A stretch of DNA of 15,037 nucleotides, from the NCBI GenBank assembly GCA_964569095.1, contig CAZMTB010000103.1, positions 1-15,037 on the forward strand, in the 5' to 3' direction. Each line of letters opens with the position of its first letter. Positions within the stretch are counted from its first letter, which is position 1. The DNA comes from JALWSI01 sp964569095 [NCBI: uncultured Aquificales bacterium]. Lineage in GTDB: Bacteria; Thermosulfidibacterota; Thermosulfidibacteria; Thermosulfidibacterales. Shown in pieces: positions 13,978 to 15,037 of the stretch. A program made the translations under genes and the position numbers. The notes under the pieces were generated by a model, which made no database searches, was not told the origin of the DNA, and was given only the letters and a program-made list of their open reading frames with translations.

Positions 13978-14633
13978 TTCTTCCACCTTGGAACCACGCG
14001 CTCTCTCCTCCCGAGGCCATGGAGCTTCAGGAGAGGCTTAGGGATAAGGTGGTTGAAGAGGGTTCTCCCCTGCCCCCAAGGGGTTGGGTGGCAGGGGCGG
14101 ACTGTTCTACCAGGAAGGGAGAGAGCGTGGGGGTTGGTGCCATTGTGGTGATGAGTTTCCCTGAGTTGGAGGTGGTAGAGACGGCGCTGCACCGAGGAGA
14201 GGTTTCGATGCCCTACATTCCCGGGCTCCTCTCCTTCAGAGAGCTACCCTTGCTCCTGGGAGCGTTTGGGAAACTAAAGACCCGACCCCACGTTATCATC
14301 GTGGATGGAAACGGCATTGCCCATCCACGGGGACTGGGGATTGCCTCTCACCTGGGAATAACCTTGGGTGTGCCCACAATTGGCTGTGCGAAGAGCAGGT
14401 TGTTGGGTGAGCACGGCGAGCCCGGGGTTGAGAAGGGGGATGTTGCGGTTTGGACTCACCAAGGAAGGCAGATTGGAGCGGTGCTTCGCACGAGGCGAGG
14501 GGTAAAACCGGTATACGTCTCTGTTGGCCACATGGTTTCACTGGAGGAGGCAACGAGGATAGTTCTGGCGTGTGCCACCAGGTACCGGTTGCCCGAACCC
14601 GTTCGGGCGGCCCACAAGGCGGTGAGTGGCTAA
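13974..14633 (+). CDS. nfi: Endonuclease V (deoxyinosine 3' endonuclease)
   Basis: A 219-residue endonuclease V, which nicks DNA one base 3' of deoxyinosine and starts repair of deaminated adenine. Catalytic and binding residues align with the Thermotoga enzyme: D43 in AGADCS, the wedge PYIP at 80-83, E90 in LLSFRE, D111 and H117 in VDGNGIAHPRGLG, and K140 in GCAKSRL; SVGHMVSLEEA and LPEPVRAAH finish the pattern. The start is a TTG overlapping the purB stop in a TTGA arrangement, with GGGAGAGG seven bases upstream. The N-terminus ILPPWNHALSPPEAMELQER fits the family from that codon, whereas the ATG at residue 16 would cut off conserved residues. Coupled translation after purB means that the in-frame TAG in purB could also lower expression of this gene. 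Confidence 0.94.
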   Translation: MILPPWNHALSPPEAMELQERLRDKVVEEGSPLPPRGWVAGADCSTRKGESVGVGAIVVMSFPELEVVETALHRGEVSMPYIPGLLSFRELPLLLGAFGKLKTRPHVIIVDGNGIAHPRGLGIASHLGITLGVPTIGCAKSRLLGEHGEPGVEKGDVAVWTHQGRQIGAVLRTRRGVKPVYVSVGHMVSLEEATRIVLACATRYRLPEPVRAAHKAVSG

Positions 14634-15037
14634 TGTCGAGGTCAAGGAGGGGAAAGGGAAGCCTGACCCCCGTTGGCAGGATAGCCCGGGGGGTTTTGGG
14701 GGAGAGGCTCTGGGAGAGGGCCGAGACCCAGGCCATGCTGGAGAGGATTTGGAGGGAGGTGGTTGGAGATTTCGTTGCCAAACACTCGCAGGTCGTGGGT
14801 GTGAAGGGTGGTAACCTGGTGGTGTGCGTTGACGATCACTCTTTGATGAACAACCTTCAGCTCATGGCCCCTGGCATTCTGAAGAGGATAAACGACGAGT
14901 CAAAGGGCAAGATACGACCCCTAACCAAGCTGGTGATGAGATGGGGAGAGATTGAGAATGTTGAGGCTTCAAAGGAGGAGAACGAGCCTGAGCCCCAACT
15001 AACCCCCGAGCAGGAGGCAAGGGTGGAGGAGGTGGTT
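14633..15037 (+). CDS. dciA: DciA/DUF721-family protein (3' truncated by window end)
   Basis: A reading frame open from ATG 14633 to the window end, 135 codons so far, beginning MSRSRRGKGSLTPVGRIARG. The segment WREVVGDFVAKHSQVVGVKG, then LVVCVDDHSLMNNLQLMAPG and ILKRINDESKGKIRPL, is the DUF721 (DciA) pattern: a tryptophan-VVG element, a small KH-like beta domain, and the helix ending in a conserved Asn. DciA proteins bind and help load the replicative helicase DnaB in bacteria that lack DnaC or DnaI. The remainder is acidic (EASKEENEPEPQLTPEQEAR), probably a disordered tail. Its ATG overlaps the endonuclease V stop as TAATG, so it is part of the purB-nfi-dciA operon. The family name is from motif recognition; helicase loading here is inferred. 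Confidence 0.8.
   Translation, partial: MSRSRRGKGSLTPVGRIARGVLGERLWERAETQAMLERIWREVVGDFVAKHSQVVGVKGGNLVVCVDDHSLMNNLQLMAPGILKRINDESKGKIRPLTKLVMRWGEIENVEASKEENEPEPQLTPEQEARVEEVV

Overview
The window reads as an ordinary chromosomal segment of an anaerobic, diderm-type bacterium, possibly thermophilic. It is G+C-rich, densely packed and mostly tightly operonic. Arginine is often written AGG/AGA and isoleucine often ATA, a habit common in thermophiles. Anaerobic lifestyle is suggested by many iron-sulfur proteins, a hybrid cluster protein, and a ferredoxin-ATPase cluster of the kind known from sulfate reducers. A secreted DUF3108 protein points to an outer membrane. I cannot name the phylum with confidence; Thermodesulfobacteria, Synergistetes or deltaproteobacteria-like lineages are all possible.

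Layout. 1-572 (+) is the 3' end of hisA, meeting a convergent DUF1847 gene (576-1169, -). From 5145 down to 1275 (-) runs a five-gene operon: a MerR-type regulator fused to a NifX-like domain, a second NifX-like protein with a coiled-coil tail, two tandem MinD/ParA ATPases each carrying an inserted 2[4Fe-4S] ferredoxin domain, and an Mrp/ApbC/NBP35-type Fe-S carrier. A hairpin terminator sits between the Mrp gene and DUF1847. The set closely resembles the 'orange protein' (ORP) complex genes of Desulfovibrio, in which a NifX-family protein holds a Mo-Cu-S cluster and works with Mrp and MinD-type ATPases.

Divergent from it (+) are an MBL-fold hydrolase, a DUF3108 exported protein and threonine synthase (5281-8371), closed by a strong hairpin that also serves the convergent operon. 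That operon (10829 to 8409, -) holds the hybrid cluster protein hcp and a ferredoxin-like partner. A perfect FNR-type box (TTGAT-N4-ATCAA) stands about 42 bases before the predicted hcp start, the class II activator position. Divergent from hcp (+) are a Bcp peroxiredoxin and a Roadblock/LC7 protein, then convergent queF (-). Finally purB, endonuclease V and a DciA/DUF721 gene run (+) with overlapping stops and starts to the window end.

The points most worth attention are: (1) purB is full length and well conserved on both sides of a single in-frame TAG at codon 337, where homologs have Glu/Asp; (2) the MerR-NifX fusion contains a consensus Shine-Dalgarno and ATG exactly at the domain junction, so one reading frame may make both a regulator and a free cluster-binding protein; (3) the ORP-like cluster is apparently controlled by this MerR-NifX protein rather than by the sigma-54 system known in Desulfovibrio. 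No mobile elements, CRISPR arrays, tRNA or rRNA genes are visible.
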